Shown one piece after another: positions 49,293 to 59,325 of a stretch of 64,000 nt of DNA. The stretch spans positions 18,511,049 through 18,575,048 of the forward strand of contig ML679956.1 of assembly GCA_007922225.1 (NCBI GenBank), in the 5' to 3' direction. The number at the start of each line of letters is the position of its first letter. Within the stretch, counting starts at the first letter, position 1. The notes beneath the pieces are model-generated. The model worked only from the letters and a program-made list of their open reading frames with translations, made no database searches and was not told the DNA's origin. Source of the stretch: Emydura subglobosa (lineage: Eukaryota; Chordata; Testudines; Chelidae). The translations under genes and the position numbers were made by a program.

Positions 49293-51369
49293 GTCCCTTA
49301 CTGAGTTGATGAAGTTTTCAGCACTCCCAGCTTTGCTGGACATCTATTTACTCCAGTAAATTGCTAATTAGCTAGAGACATTTGGCATGATTGGCAACGT
49401 CTTTTCCAGAGAGGCTCGGCACTAGAATAGTAGGGAAAGTTGCAAGTCAGCACTGAAGTGCTTTAGCAGAGCTCAGTAAGGAAGCTTGCACAATGCCAGC
49501 CTGCACTATTTCTGGCTCAAGCAGTTATTAGTCCCTCATTTTCATGAACGTTCGATATACATCTTGTGCCTAAAACATTAAGAGTCCATTTTCTGAGTTC
49601 GTAGTAATTTAATACCCTGCATAACTGAATCTATTTGTTCAAAATATCAAATTTTAGCAGGGCTTTTTAATATGTAGAAGACCTATAGTTTTGTTTAATG
49701 CTGTAATGCATGTAGACAGAGCGCATAAAAAGTTTTCAGGTAGCTTTTTAATTCAAAGAAAAAGGAACCTGAAACCATTGTTTTTAAAATAGAACACAAA
49801 AGTTACATGGTCATTGCAAATAAATACAGTATATCTCTAAAATAATTGGTCAAATTTAGGGCCTAACACCATCACAGTTCTACCTGTTCAGCTATTTTCT
49901 AGGTGTAAGCAGAAAAAAGTAAAATATTCATGATCTTGACATTTGCTAAACTCCAAACCCAAAATGATCTATTTTGAAGAAGAAGAAAAAAAAAAGTCTG
50001 GTAAAATAATTGTTTGAAGATAGAGGGATACATGGCAATAGTTTTTTCAATTAGATTTTAGAAACATGATTACTGTGATGATTCATGGGAAAATTCCAGT
50101 TGACTTTCAGATCCCAATTGAGTTTGCTGGAAGTTAGTTAGAAACAACTACAATTTTACTTGTAAATTGAGCACATTTGATGCAGTAATCATCACAATAA
50201 ACATGGGACCCCATGGAGCTACTTGCATAGTCATTTTCAGGGTAGAATTGCACTATGAGGGTGCTGTGTTCTAGAAGTTTAAATGAAAACTGTAATGTTA
50301 TTTTAATCCTTTTACTGCTTCTAAACTGTACTTGGGTCTCAGCTGGCATCTCATTAGAATGTCTAATCAAATTAATTGCATCCATTAGTAAGAGTAATGT
50401 AGGAGTTTATCTTATTATGGTTTTCTAATGCATGCATCACTATGATATCTAGACACTACTTTGTCCTTATTTTTGTTTCAGTGTGTTAAAAGCATCACCA
50501 GTGATGAGGCTGACAATAGAAGCAAGGTGTTATCCTCTTCAGCATCAATGAAAACCTGCAATTTGTAAAGCGGATGTGTGTGGTCATATACTGCGGTGAT
50601 CAACATCTGCATCTAGACAATGCTGAAATTCCACTGAGTTCTCTAACTGTTGTGAGAAAAATATCCATTCTTTGCAGTTTGGAGGAAAAATGGAATTAAA
50701 TATCCCTTCATTTTTTTAAAAAAAATTACTCCACTGAGAAGGAGCAGAAGTGTAGAGGACTATTACTATGCAATCTTAGCCTCCCGCTATTCAAATGTAT
50801 TTGCAGGCAGTGCTCGCAGTGAGTAGAAATGAGCCAGAGAACTGTTCTGGCATTTCTCTAATAGCCCCGGCACTTTCTGCATAATTTAAGCTTTCATTTA
50901 ACATAATTATTTTGCTAGCAGGTGTGAATGTGAATCAATATTGTGCTGTCTTCCTCAGTCTGCAGATAAACAGCCTGAAACATCAGAACAGCTTCTATTA
51001 ATCACAATATGATGTTGCACCTGAAACCTAATGAGGACAATTTGAATGCCCCCATTCTGAATTGTTTCTGGGATCAGTTTAGCAGACACAGCCAGCTGAT
51101 GTGTTAGATATTGAAGCATTTAGATATTGAAAAGATTTACAACAGGTCTTTTTATCCATTCTATGGATTCACTGAAGATCTGTTCCCTATAATACATTTC
51201 AAATGCTTTATCCAGTTTAAAGTGTTCAGAGTGATGGGGCTTCGATCACTTCCCAGTGGAGATTACATTCCAGTCTAATGATTGTGTCCATTAGCATGTT
51301 TTCCTTCATTTTTCCAATTAAAATTAGCCTTTTAAAAAATTCATCCCATTACTCCTGACAATAGCCCAG
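49293..51369. other. Spacer without recognisable features
   Basis: AT-rich noncoding DNA upstream of the minisatellite and CpG island. The 83-codon frame at 50134-50385 is unrecognised. If the CpG island is a promoter, this would be upstream flanking sequence for a plus-strand gene. Confidence 0.45.
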
Positions 51370-51760
51370 GGGTCTAAATGAGCCAGCAGGAAAGGGGTGG
51401 AGGGTTAACAGTCATCAGAGAAGGGAGGGAAAGAGGTAGAGAAGCAACCACCAGGGAAGGAAGTAAAGTGAGAACTGGGGCTCACAGGGTCAGAGGGGAG
51501 AGGAGGCAACAGCTACCAAAAGGGAAGGAACAGGAGCAGAAGCCAAAAGGAAAGTGAAGAGGAATAAGCAATCACAAGTAGGAGGCAGTGGGAAGGAAGC
51601 AGCCACTAGGGAAAGAGGGAAAGGTGAGGGATGGGGACACAGCCAGCAAAGAAAAGAGGAAGGGAGCAGAGGTGCAGCCTCTGAGGGAAGGGACAAAAGA
51701 CACAGCAGCTATCAGGGAGAGGATTTGGCGAGTCGGCAGAAACAGAGTTCCACAGGCTTT
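51370..51760. repeat. Purine-rich degenerate minisatellite
   Basis: A strongly A/G-rich tract with recurring units of the type gcaaccaccagggaaggaa, gctaccaaaagggaagga, gcagccactagggaaag and gcagctatcagggagagg. Units are spaced roughly 60 to 110 bp and much diverged. Frames on both strands across it are compositional. Confidence 0.55.
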
Positions 51761-51894
51761 TCTGCACTTTGACCCTGGGTGCTAGTTTACTGTGCCAAGT
51801 TCCGCCCTCCTCCTCTCTCTGTGGGAAGCACTGGAGCTAGATAGGGCTCACATATCCCTGCTTTCCCCAGCCCTCTTCAGAATGCAACACAATA

Positions 51895-52020
51895 ACACTT
51901 ATAATACCTGGCACTTATAAAACACTTTTCAGCGGTAGATTTCAAGGTGCTTTACCCAGGAAGCGGGTATCATTACCCGTATTTGGCAGTTGAGGAACAT
52001 GCTCCCTGACTATAAATAAC
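51895..52020. repeat. Ancient interspersed repeat fragment
   Basis: aataacacttataatacctg, then cttataaaacacttttcagc, tttcaaggtgctttaccc and tatcattacccgtatttggc match the old amniote repeat represented also at 40834. Confidence 0.5.
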
Positions 52021-52236
52021 CACCTGTAATTGCACTGTAATGACTGGCACAGCGAAGTGAAGCAACATCGCATCTTAGCCACAGGCCATTGGGCACAACC
52101 ATAGCAGCAGGATGCTCTGAGCCACTTCCCGGGATTTATTTTCTGCCTTGAGAGAGAGCGGTCAGGATGGAGAGTAGATGCCCCACGATTTATTTCTGTC
52201 GTTTTGGGGGGGGGGGGTGGCGTAAACTGCTCCCCC

Positions 52237-52250
52237 TTTAAAAAGGGCTG
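52237..52250 (+). promoter_or_regulatory. TATA-like element at CpG island edge
   Basis: The segment ccctttaaaaaggg is a perfect-looking palindrome and a plausible TATA-like or A/T-rich core element just upstream of the GC-rich island. Its position would place a start site near 52270 on the plus strand. Function is inferred from position only. Confidence 0.3.
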
Positions 52251-53310
52251 TGTGCCCAGCCTGGCTAGGCGAGGGCAGCAATGGGGTCAAGAGGCCAGGC
52301 CACATGTTTTTTGCAGCCAGGAGCGCTCATAGGAGAGAGCTCAGAGGCGCAAGGAGGTGCCTCGCCTTGCCTTGCCAAGCGGGACAGGCCTGTCGGAACC
52401 CCCGCCCCAACCCGCTGTTAACATGCCCTCTGCCTCGCCGGAGACGCCCAGCCGGGCAGGTGACGAGCGCGCGGACACCGGGCCCGACCCTCCCGCTTTC
52501 TCCCGGTCTCGAGCGCAGCGGGGGGCGGCGCGTGCCGGGCGCCTGCAGGTGGGAGCCGGGCTTCTCCTCCCCGGGAAAGAGAACCACAGAGCCCGCCCGG
52601 CCTGCCTGCCTGCCTCCCTCCCCGCCGGCCGCTGTCTGGCTCTGCCTCTCCCAGTCTCAGCCCCCCCGCCGGGCTTAGCACTCGCTCCCTCCCCCGCCGC
52701 CTAGTTGCCGGGTCATTTCAGGACACAGCCCGCCTCTCTCGCGCGGCAGCGCCGCAGCCTCCCCGGCGTCTCCCGCGCTCAGGCTGGCGTTTGCAGGTGA
52801 GGCTCTGCTCCCCCTCCCCCATCATCCCGCCGCGCTTCCTTCGGGGCTGCCCCTTCTCTGCCAGCGGATCGGCCCAGGCAGAGAACGGGGGAGGGGGCGG
52901 CCGGGAAGGAAGGAAGGAGGGGCGCTAGGGAGTCTTTGCCAGCCAGCAAGGAAGGAAGGAAGGAGCTGGGGGAGACGCAGGCGGAGCTGCCAGCCTCCAC
53001 AAGTGGTTCAGAAGCCCCGGCTGGGCTCGGGATGCTGCCAAGCGCTCCCCCAGGGGCTGGGCAGGAGAGCGGGGTGGGGCCCTTCCAGGGCTGCGGCGTT
53101 TTCTGCTCTGGGCTCCCAAGTGCGGGGGTGGGAGGTTTGACTCTGCCTCTGCCCAGCTGCTGCGCCGGACTCCTCCTGGGGGGCTTTAACTGCAGCGAGG
53201 CTCCCCCTTCCTCTGGCAGGATTTAAAAGCCTGGGTGCAAAGTGCCGTCTGCAGGGCCCCGAGATCTGGGCAGGACGGGTCTTGCGCAGGCCTCCTCTGA
53301 GCACGCTAAG
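52240..53310 (+). promoter_or_regulatory. CpG island, candidate promoter and first exon
   Basis: This is the only long GC-rich, CpG-dense stretch in the window, most dense at 52370-52800. It includes runs such as gagcgcgcggacaccgggcc and GC boxes (ggggcgg at about 52530 and 52890). In a vertebrate genome such islands usually mark promoters. On the plus strand, CAG|GTGAGG at 52796/52797 is a near-consensus splice donor, and CAG|GTGGGA at 52548/52549 is a weaker one. A noncoding first exon ending at 52796 is therefore plausible. A second A/T-rich core (gatttaaaag, about 53220) could serve another start. Frames inside the island on both strands do not resemble any protein I know. The gene is not identifiable, and transcription from the minus strand is not excluded. 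Confidence 0.6.
52791..52802 (+). promoter_or_regulatory. Candidate splice donor of a first exon
   Basis: TTTGCAG|GTGAGG, cut between 52796 and 52797, matches the vertebrate donor consensus at all key positions. It lies inside the CpG island and is the strongest exon boundary signal I noticed in the window. Confidence 0.4.
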
Positions 53311-53642
53311 AGGGTTGCAGGTTCAGCAGCCTGCCAGCCATTATATTTATTTCACCGTCCTTTACACTCGCTGTAGCTGCTGCTGGCCCCGGGGGATTCC
53401 TGCTTCCCTCGTCTGAACTTTGTAGCAAGATACGTCAGATAGCAAAAGTGCAACGGCCTCCGCCTAATGCGAACAGTTGGGTTTTGACCCGCCCATACCC
53501 CTCGCCCTGTGATCTTTGGGGACTGCTTGTCTGTCCTGGCATGAAAGGTTAGGTCCTACTCAGTTTCTGGTGCAGTGTCAAAATGAGATGGAGGAAGGCT
53601 TCCTGGGAGGAGACAATACCTGCCTGTTGCTCAGTGATTTAT
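53311..53642. other. CpG island shoulder
   Basis: Composition falls back towards the background. A CRE-like tacgtcag occurs at about 53431-53438. No coding sequence recognised. Confidence 0.4.
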
Positions 53643-54498
53643 TGCTAGGAGGAAATGGAAGAGGCAGGGCTGCTCTGTCCTGCCCTGTTCAGGGCCACAT
53701 GTGGCACACTACAATTTGGCCCTGTCTTCCTCTACAAGGTTTGGTTGCCTGTTTGGGGCAGGGAAGCCAGTGCCATAAGCTTGGCATCAGTCTCCAAACA
53801 ATAACACTGCCGGATTGGGTTGTCTGTGCCTTTAAAGAGAAAGGGGAAAAAACCCTTCACATGCAAATACTTAGTTGTAGCACTTACAGCAAGGCCCTGG
53901 TCTGTGCCTGCGTTCTGGGTTAGACCTGAGGCACTCATTTTCTCTCCCTGATCCACCCAAAAGCAGTCAAGCCTTCTTAACTGGCATGCTGGTTCTTGAT
54001 TGGTCAGTATTTCCTCCTGGATCTTCTAGGCCACCGGTGCAGTGGTTCTCAATCAGGGGTTCATGGGTCCCTGGGGGGTATGCAGAGGTCTGCCAGGGGC
54101 TACATCAACTCATCTAGATATTTGCCTAATTTTATAAGCCGCTACATGAAAAGCACTAGCAAAGTCAGTACAAACAAATTTCATACAATAATTTGTTTAC
54201 ACTGCTGTGTATACTATACACTAAAACGTAAGTACAATATTTATATTCCAATTGAATTATTTTATAATTATATGGTAAAAAATGAGAAAGTAAGCAATTT
54301 TTCAGTAATAGTGTGCTGTGACACTTTTGTATTTTTATGTCATGTTTTGCAAGCAAGTAGTTTAAGTGAAACTTGGGGGTATACAAGACCTAACAAACTC
54401 CTGACAGGGGTACAGTAGTCGGGAAAGGTTGAGAGGCATTGTTCTGGATGCTGATGCCACCAGCAGGGAGCAGAGAAGGCCTGACTGATCCAGTCACA
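53643..54498 (-). repeat. 3' LTR, interrupted
   Basis: On the minus strand it begins TGTGACTGG at 54498, directly after a purine tract. It shares with the 59326-59826 LTR the order ctgatgcc, agcagggagcagagaaggcc, gcaagccttcttaact, caaggccctg and a gtttggttgcctg/atttggctgcctg block. A hAT-like MITE at 54040-54441 splits it. The left limit is approximate because this end is diverged. The open frame at 53516-53923 lies in it and is not a gene. Confidence 0.65.
54040..54441. mobile_element. hAT-like MITE in the 3' LTR
   Basis: The left end is cagtggttctcaatc and the right end, read inward, is caatgcctctcaacc, a matching inverted repeat of the common hAT type. The interior is 402 bp, AT-rich and noncoding. 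The LTR reads across it when compared with the other LTR (ttctagg on one side, gctgatgcc on the other). The target duplication is unclear. Confidence 0.6.
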
Positions 54499-54511
54499 CA
54501 CCTCCCTCCAC
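54499..54511 (-). promoter_or_regulatory. Polypurine tract
   Basis: On the minus strand GTGGAGGGAGGTG stands immediately before the TGTGACTGG start of the 3' LTR. This is where LTR elements carry the purine primer for second-strand synthesis. It supports both the strand and the placement of the LTR border. Confidence 0.6.
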
Positions 54512-55095
54512 AGAATAGACCCAGGGCAGATCTCCCCACTCTGCCATAGTGTCACAGTCCTGGGAAAATAAATTTGTATTCGGGTGCTATAAACTTGGCC
54601 GATATCATACATGAAAAGCATAGGGTTGCAATGCCAAATACCAGTAATGCGAGAGTTATTGTCCTTCACCACATGCAACCATTTAAGGGGTGCATGGTCT
54701 ATTAGCAGGTTGAAGGCAGCTCCTAAAAGGTATAGTGTAATGCCCCCACAGCCCATTTAATGGCTAGACATTTCCTCAGTGGTGAACTATCTGGACTCTT
54801 CATGCATCTGACGAAGTGAGTTGCAGCCCACGAAAGCTTATGCCCACAGAAGTGTTAGTCTTTAAGGTGCTACAGGACTCTCATTTTATCTGATCTCTTG
54901 TTGCTGCATCTTCCAGTTTAGGTATAGTATTGGATATTCCACCCTCTGAAAGTTGTGTGACAGTACTGCTCCCAGTCCAACTGTTGAAGCATCAGTTTGT
55001 AATATAAAAAAGAAGTCCAGACAGCATAGCACAGGCTGTTGACTGAGGCTATCCTTTGTCTAGGTAAAGGCTTAGCTACACTCAGGAGTCTACTG
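54512..55095 (-). pseudogene. RNase H region of the LTR element
   Basis: The RNase H start motif TDAS is seen at about 54984-54998. A later conserved DHAPLKWL lies at about 54676-54700 within the frame 54340-54756. Between them the frame is broken, and a 93-bp Penelope fragment (54794-54886) is inserted. The region ends next to the polypurine tract, so RNase H is the last coding domain of the element. Confidence 0.65.
54794..54886 (+). mobile_element. Penelope-like 3' fragment with 6-bp TSD
   Basis: The segment contains catctgacgaag, then cagcccacgaaagcttatgc and ggtgctacaggactc, the same terminal sequence as the Penelope-like element at 63.8 kb. It is flanked by tatctg at 54788-54793 and tatctg at 54887-54892. 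It interrupts the RNase H region and so arrived after the LTR element. Confidence 0.75.
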
Positions 55096-56430
55096 GACTG
55101 TTCAAAGTACATTGGCCTTCATGAGGTCTGTCAGTGGTGCTGAAAGCATCACAAAATGAGGCATGAAATTTCGATTATAGTTGGGTAGACCTAGGGAAGC
55201 CTGCACCTGTTTCTTGGTGGGAACTGGGGTCATCCTCAGGACCTCTGTCTTATCTTGCAGGAGTTGAATCCAGCTGTCCTCTGAGATATCCAAGATAGCA
55301 GGTTTTGTACATCCCAAATTTACATTCTTTTGGATTAGTGGTAAGTCCCACTTCCTTCAGGGATTGCAATGCTGAGGCCACCTGTACCATATGTGACTGC
55401 CAAGTCACGCTAAAAAAAAGTCATCCAAATAGGCTGCTACAAACTGGCTGTGACGGTGTAGGACTCTGTCCATAAGTCTCTAGAACAGGGGTGTCAAACT
55501 CGCTGATGGTGACGGGTCAAATTCGCATAAACTGAACTTCACAGGGGCCATGCAGTGCCCACCGCTGAAAAATTTGGGCCATTTCCCCCTTTTCGGCGGC
55601 AGGATTTCACGGGGGGCCCTTGCTGCATTGCCGCTTTAAGGGATTTCTAGGAGCAATACTCGCCGCCGAAAAATTCAGGGCGTCTTCTGCTTTTCGGCGG
55701 CTGGGTTCTGTGGAGGAAGGTATTGCCGCTTTAAGACTCTCTTAAAGTGGCAATGCCCTACACAGAGAAATATCTTAAAGTGGCACTTTCGGCCGCAGCA
55801 TGACTCACTTAAGCTGGTTGAACGTGGGCCAGATCAAAAAGGTTCACGGGCCAGATGCGGCCCACAGGCCGTATGTTTGACCCCCCCCTGCTCTAGAACA
55901 TGGCAGGGGTACCATGAAGTCTAAAGGGCATGGTTGTAAACCACAAAACACAAGATGTGTGGCAAATACCCCAGATTCCAAACAAAAGATGGCATTTGCC
56001 AGTAACCTTTGTTAAATCAAGTGTGGTTATATATTTGACCTTCCCAAGGTTGTTGAGGAGTTCATCGATGTGCGTCAAATTGTGATGCTGAGTTAAGACT
56101 CAGGAAGTCCATGCAAAAATCAAGTAATCCCATAGGTTTTGGGACCCAGAGCCAGCAGGCCACCCAAGGGCTACATCTTGGATTCCTCAATGACACCAAG
56201 GTCTATCATGGCCTGTACTTCCTGCTCAGGAATGCAATAAGTAGCATGTTCAGGCTTTACCTCTGGGCTGGTTTAGGTTCAGTGTTTCATTAGATGTGTT
56301 CACCCTGGGTGGGTGGAGAATACTGTGTTGTAATGGGTCAATATGTTCCTGGCTTGCCAACATAAGCTAGGAATAAGACTTTCTGCTATTGGCACATCTT
56401 CAGTGCCTGCTGGCTCTTGTATCTGGGGGG
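55096..56430 (-). pseudogene. Reverse transcriptase region of the LTR element
   Basis: In order on the minus strand, the frame at 55893-56078 carries YITTLDLTK with the first catalytic Asp codon at 56016-56018, then shifts frame. After an inserted MITE (55486-55890), the active-site YLDD is at 55420-55431. The connection segment with TKKQVQASLGLPNY and APLTDLMK is at 55102-55317. These are the standard gypsy RT blocks. The catalytic motifs are preserved, but the reading frame is broken several times. Confidence 0.75.
55486..55890. mobile_element. hAT MITE with perfect 8-bp TSD, inside RT
   Basis: The ends are caggggtgtcaaac and gtttgacccccccctg, inverted repeats with a small length difference. 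The flanks are ctctagaa at 55478-55485 and ctctagaa at 55891-55898, an exact 8-bp duplication. The interior has foldback pieces (gccgctttaag ... cttaaagtggc; ccgccgaaaa ... ttcggcgg) and no coding. It sits between the RT first-Asp block and YLDD. Confidence 0.9.
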
Positions 56431-57796
56431 TCCAGATCCTCAGGAAGATCTCTGGGCTCTATGATTCCCTGCGCCTGCCAGGATTTTAATATATTCACAT
56501 GGAAGATCTGGTGTTTCTACATTTTGTCTGGATAATGAATTGCATAAACTTTTCCAACTTGCCAGACAGCCTCAGGATCTTTGCCATTTGGCCAGAAGCT
56601 TGCACTCCGAGCTGGGCGGCATAGCAGCAGATGGTCTCCTGGCTGAAAAACCCTCTCCCGAGTTTCATTATTATAGTGTTGGGCCTGGGTTTGTTGGGTC
56701 TACAGGAGCTTCTACTTCACAAATTGTCCTACCCATCTGAGCCACTGGCACATCTGTAGGATGTTCTGTAACTTGTTTTGAGAGCCTGATTGTGTCTGTT
56801 CTGAGGCCCCTTTAAGGAGGTTCAGGATTCCTCGAGACTGTAAGCCGCAGAATAGTTCAAGGGATCAGAAGCCTATTGAGGCCTGGGGTACCTCGTGTAT
56901 GGGAAAGAGAAGATAAGGAAGTAGCTGATTACAATCTTTGGGGTCCACAAATTTCTTCAGCACTTGCATCAGAGTCTAGTTAAACCTTTCCACCAGGCTA
57001 TCAGTCTGGTGATGGTATGCTGAAGTTCAGAGGGATCTAACCTTAAGAAGCTGCCATATCTCCTGCATTAGGTGGGAGGTGAAGTTACTCCTTTGACCTG
57101 TGAGGACTTTGGTAGGCAAGCCTACCCGTGCAAAAAGCAGGACTAACTCCCTGGCTATGGCCTTGGATATTGAGCAGAAGTGACCTGCCTCTGGGTCGCA
57201 AGTTGCATAATCCATTACTTCCAAGATATACTGGTGCCCCCTTGCACTTTTTTCTAACAATCTGCAACGTCCATCCCTACCTACTCAAAGTGGGGAACTT
57301 TTACAAACAATAAGGGGATGAAGAGAGCCAGGAGGCGTCTCTTACATGCTACTTGTTGGTACCTGGGTCAAGTTGCACAAAAGTTTGCCACTTCCTTGTG
57401 GACCTGTGGCCGAAAGAATCTGTCTAGTACCCTTTCAAAGGTTTTATTTCTGCTCAAGTGACCAGCAAAGGGGATGCTGCATGCTAGTCGTAATACTTCT
57501 TTTCCAATGCTTTGGGGGCACCAGGAGTTGGTGATTTATCTCACCTGTCTGGGAGTTCTTCTCCACACCGTACATTATTTTGTTGGTCAAAGTGGAGAAA
57601 TTGGGAGACCTGAGCCTTGTGTGATGATTCCATTAACCAATGCGAGATGAACGTATGCCTCTCTCAAGCTGTCATCAAGTTTTTGTTCCTGAAACAGATC
57701 AAAGGTCCTAGCCAATACTGTTGAGTCAATGTTGGGAAGAGTGTTGTCCTGAGGTGGTTCTGTTGGGCTGCCATCTAGCTCAAAGGCAGTTTGCAA
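56431..57796 (-). pseudogene. Integrase region of the LTR element
   Basis: The start is a linker frame at 57587-57796. A zinc-binding region follows with HPFAGH near 57470, and an in-frame TGA at 57368-57370 falls where a Cys of the CxxC pair is expected. The core follows at 57027-57260: the first acidic residue is in VMDYAT (Asp codon 57210-57212), the second site reads LTGQ instead of the usual LTDQ (Gly at 57099-57101), and the Glu in SLVERF is kept at 56988-56990. The tail with RVFQPGDHLLL and FHVNILKSW is near 56480-56670, a GPY/F-type module. Upstream of RT on the coding strand. Confidence 0.75.
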
Positions 57797-57825
57797 CCAA
57801 GCCCTCCTGTCTAGTTGTCATTAAC

Positions 57826-58260
57826 TCAGAATCTTCTTGGCTTACAATGGGCCATCACAAAGATCAGGAACAAGACAGACATCAGACAGTCAGACTGGAA
57901 TGGCATGTGGGTTCTCTGGGTGCACAGTAGTAGTGAGGAGAAATGTTGCCAGTCCCTTCCGATTATTACTTCCCAGGGCAAGTTGGGGGTTACACCAACC
58001 TGAAATGTTGCAACCTGGTTCCCTGTATTCAAATGTACTTATGCTGAGGCATAGGTATGGGTGTCTCCATGAATATGCATCACGCACGTGGTCATCCTCT
58101 CGCTACTTTTCTGGATCCAGTAGGATCTCCTGGGCCCAGAGTCTGGGGGCACCTGGTCCCAAAATCTGTTAATCCTGTCACTATTCAGTCCCTTATTATT
58201 ACGGGACTACAAATGCCAAGTACAAAGACACAGTCCATGAAATTACACTCCATGAGGGGC
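57826..58260 (-). pseudogene. Protease-like region of the LTR element
   Basis: The frame 57826-58032 contains GVTPNLPWEVIIGRDW, matching the end of gypsy-type aspartic proteases (the 'LP..LLIGRD' stretch). The catalytic Asp region is not clearly readable upstream because of frame breaks. It lies directly 5' of the integrase. Confidence 0.55.
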
Positions 58261-59325
58261 ACAAGCAACTGGCACGCCCTGGCTTCTCACAGCAGAAACA
58301 CAGGAATGTAAGAATGGCCTTACTGGGTCAGACCAATGGTGCACTTAGCCCAGTATCCTGTCTGATTACCCGCTGAAGGGAGACTTCTTTGCCAGTTCCT
58401 GGGCCTGCTCCCAGGTGGGATTCTATGCACGTCCCCTCTGATGGTTCCTGCTGTGGTGTGGTGGGGTGCCTTCTGGGTTCCACTGGCAGAGCAACCCTCA
58501 TTGTGGGACTTCTCTGGGAGCCCCCTGGCCCTTTTCTAATACTCTGGGTTGACTCCTCAGGAGGTTGGGGTTGGGCTTCACCGACCAAGGCTGCTCAGCC
58601 TGGCTGGACCAACCTGCTGCCGTTAAGTCTCCAATGTGTTGGGGTTGTGTTGACATATCCAGGTTTGAATGGTGGTTGCCAAAATATCTGGGTACCGTTT
58701 GAGTACCACCTACCCCACAGTCTCTGCTGGAGAGCGTGATGCTGGCCGTAGCCAGAGGGTGGCCCACTCTTTTAGCCCTGGAGCCACAGCCGGGGTCATG
58801 CCCCTGGTGGGAAACTGTCCAGAATCAGTGCCAGTATCTCTCAGAGGATACCCCTTGTTGGTCAAGGATGGCAGCTTCCAGGGTGTCCTAGTCCTTCATG
58901 ACTTCATCTATGGCCTGGTGGGTTGCCTGGTTTTCCCTGGTTAGAAGAGGGGCAAGTTGTGCAACCCAGGTGGTCTTCTCCCATTGGGCAGCGTGGCCTA
59001 CCTACTCAAATGTAACAAGAGACACCTCAGGGTCATCAACAGGTCCAGTTTAGAAAGGGTGATACCTAGTGCTGACAGAGTCATTTCAGAGTGGGAGTGG
59101 CCAATAATTTGCTCAAGTATTGTTTCCTGAAACTGCTACTGTTGAGTGTTCAAGGAGCACATTTTGCTGCAGTTGGGTGGCTCAGTAAGTCTCCTGTTGC
59201 CCTTCCAGGAAAGTTTGCTGGGCCTCTGGCTGGGCTTGTTGCTGGTGAGCTAGGAGTCATATAGTCTCCTCCATTGTTCCTTTTTAAGGAAAAAGGGGGC
59301 GTTGACCCCACTTTTTGTACCAAAC
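58261..59325 (-). pseudogene. Gag/leader region of the LTR element
   Basis: Between the 5' LTR and the protease, minus-strand frames such as 58498-58767 are present, but no capsid or zinc-knuckle motif is clear. A foreign repeat piece sits at 58305-58373. On the minus strand the sequence just after the LTR reads GTTTGGTACAAAAAGTGGGG. This is where the tRNA primer site should be, but I cannot assign a tRNA. Confidence 0.4.
58305..58373 (+). repeat. Interspersed repeat fragment
   Basis: aatggccttactgggtcaga, then ccaatggtgcacttagccca and gtatcctgtct is a short copy of a repeat very common in turtle and crocodilian DNA. It lies in the gag region of the LTR element and marks a further old insertion. 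Confidence 0.55.

Noticed and set aside
52250..52704. Alanine/proline-rich frames in the CpG island
   Set aside because: CpG-rich DNA is poor in stop codons; frames exist in several registers and on both strands with no family resemblance. Not called as coding.
53516..53923. 135-codon plus-strand frame
   Set aside because: It overlaps the 3' LTR of the minus-strand retrotransposon and has a counterpart in the other LTR.
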